DNA from: Doris montereyensis
Taxonomy: Eukaryota; Mollusca; Gastropoda; Nudibranchia; Dorididae
Assembly (NCBI GenBank): GCA_037039925.1
Contig: JAXRKP010000101.1
Coordinates: 377,501 to 441,500 of the forward strand
Direction of reading: 5' to 3'
DNA: 64,000 nt
Shown: positions 63,390-64,000 of the stretch, one piece after another
How the letters are laid out: the number at the start of each line of letters is the position of its first letter
How positions within the stretch are numbered: the stretch's first letter is position 1
The notes under the pieces: generated by a model
Told to the model about the DNA's origin: nothing
What the model saw: the letters and a program-made list of their open reading frames with translations, nothing else
The model's database searches: none
Translations under genes and position numbers: made by a program

Positions 63390-63680
63390 TGATTTTCCCT
63401 TTTAGTATATATATATATGAGTAACTGTCAAAATATAGCCTTTCCTATATCATTGAAAAGTGTGTAGCGTCCTCGTTTTTCCATTCAATATCTAAAGAGT
63501 GATGTGTACATGCAAAAATGGCATTAAAAAAAAAAAAAATTCTCAAAAAGTTAACAAGGTGATAAGAGAAAACCCAACATCATTCTGTTAATATTGACAA
63601 GAGGAACCTGTCGGTAAAATGACGGAGGAGATAGAAAATTATTAGAGTGAAAAAACTACATATCAAGAAAAATGCAAACC
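63390..63680. repeat. 1-kb interspersed repeat, copy 3, partial
   Basis: Shares agtaactgtcaaaatatagc, ttcaatatctaaagagtga, caaaaatggcatt and aatgacgga with copies 1 and 2. It is shortened and abuts a SINE. Confidence 0.7.
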
Positions 63681-63684
63681 AAAG

Positions 63685-64000
63685 ATAAAAAGATAAAGAT
63701 GGATTTATTGTCTGCATCTCCGCAGAAGTGCAGGCTCACCGACTGTACATCGTTTATCCCCCAGCAGACAATTTCATTCAAAATCTTTCTCAAATCCTGG
63801 GGAGGGTGGGGGGGCATCTTGTATTCAAGCCTGTCAGGCTTTTCGTACTAGCGTTCAGACAAGATTTTCTCTACCTATAGATGGGTACTCATTCACACAT
63901 GAGTTAAGTGAGGAAAGTAGAGTGAAAGTACCTTTCCTAATAGTACAACGATGTGAAAAAAACCCACCTGTGCCAGCTGCGGGGCTTGGACCAGTGTCGT
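63685..64000 (-). mobile_element. SINE family C, cut by the window edge
   Basis: Matches the element at 8640-9000 along its visible length (gtgcaggctcaccgact, ctctacctatagatgggtac, acctgtgccagctgcggggc). Confidence 0.75.

Overview
The window is eukaryotic and metazoan: AT-rich, intron-rich, and packed with tRNA-derived SINEs, non-LTR retrotransposons, long (AG)n tracts and minisatellites. Repeat style and protein similarity fit a mollusc, probably a gastropod. That assignment is an inference, not something the sequence proves.

Region 1 (about 0.5-27.8 kb, minus strand) is the 5' two thirds of a UBE4B/UFD2-type ubiquitin chain elongation factor E4. Fourteen exons were traced by splice sites, reading phase and resemblance to UBE4B. 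They run from the start codon at 27751 to an exon ending at 511. The rest of the gene, including the C-terminal U-box, lies to the left of the window. Its introns hold SINEs, an EN-RT LINE, a CR1/L2-like LINE tail, a piggyBac-like MITE-sized element (25401-25915), AG tracts and several minisatellites.

Region 2 (about 28-43.5 kb) is intergenic and repeat-dominated. It has two minus-strand copies of the same EN-RT LINE seen in region 1, remains of CR1/L2-like LINEs on both strands, a (GT)n-bearing repeat and two clear hairpins. A coding-like but unrecognised minus-strand stretch lies at 30.9-31.8 kb.

Region 3 (about 43.8 kb to the right edge, plus strand) is a cationic amino acid transporter of the SLC7A (CAT) subfamily. 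Seven exons are visible (43838 to 62453) and the 3' end lies outside. Two exons each appear to lack one base, which breaks the reading frame; sequencing or assembly error and pseudogenisation are both possible. An unrecognised minus-strand coding exon is nested in its fifth intron.

The most unusual feature is a set of minisatellites grown from exon-intron junctions. About 40 tandem 41-bp copies of the exon 4 acceptor (pyrimidine tract, CAG and the first 20 exon bases) lie directly upstream of the real exon 4. About twelve copies of the exon 2 donor junction fill most of intron 2. The ube4b exon 8 donor junction is present three times at a 48-bp spacing. A separate 46-bp minisatellite at 61.0-61.8 kb grew out of a SINE. 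The two genes have no evident functional link.
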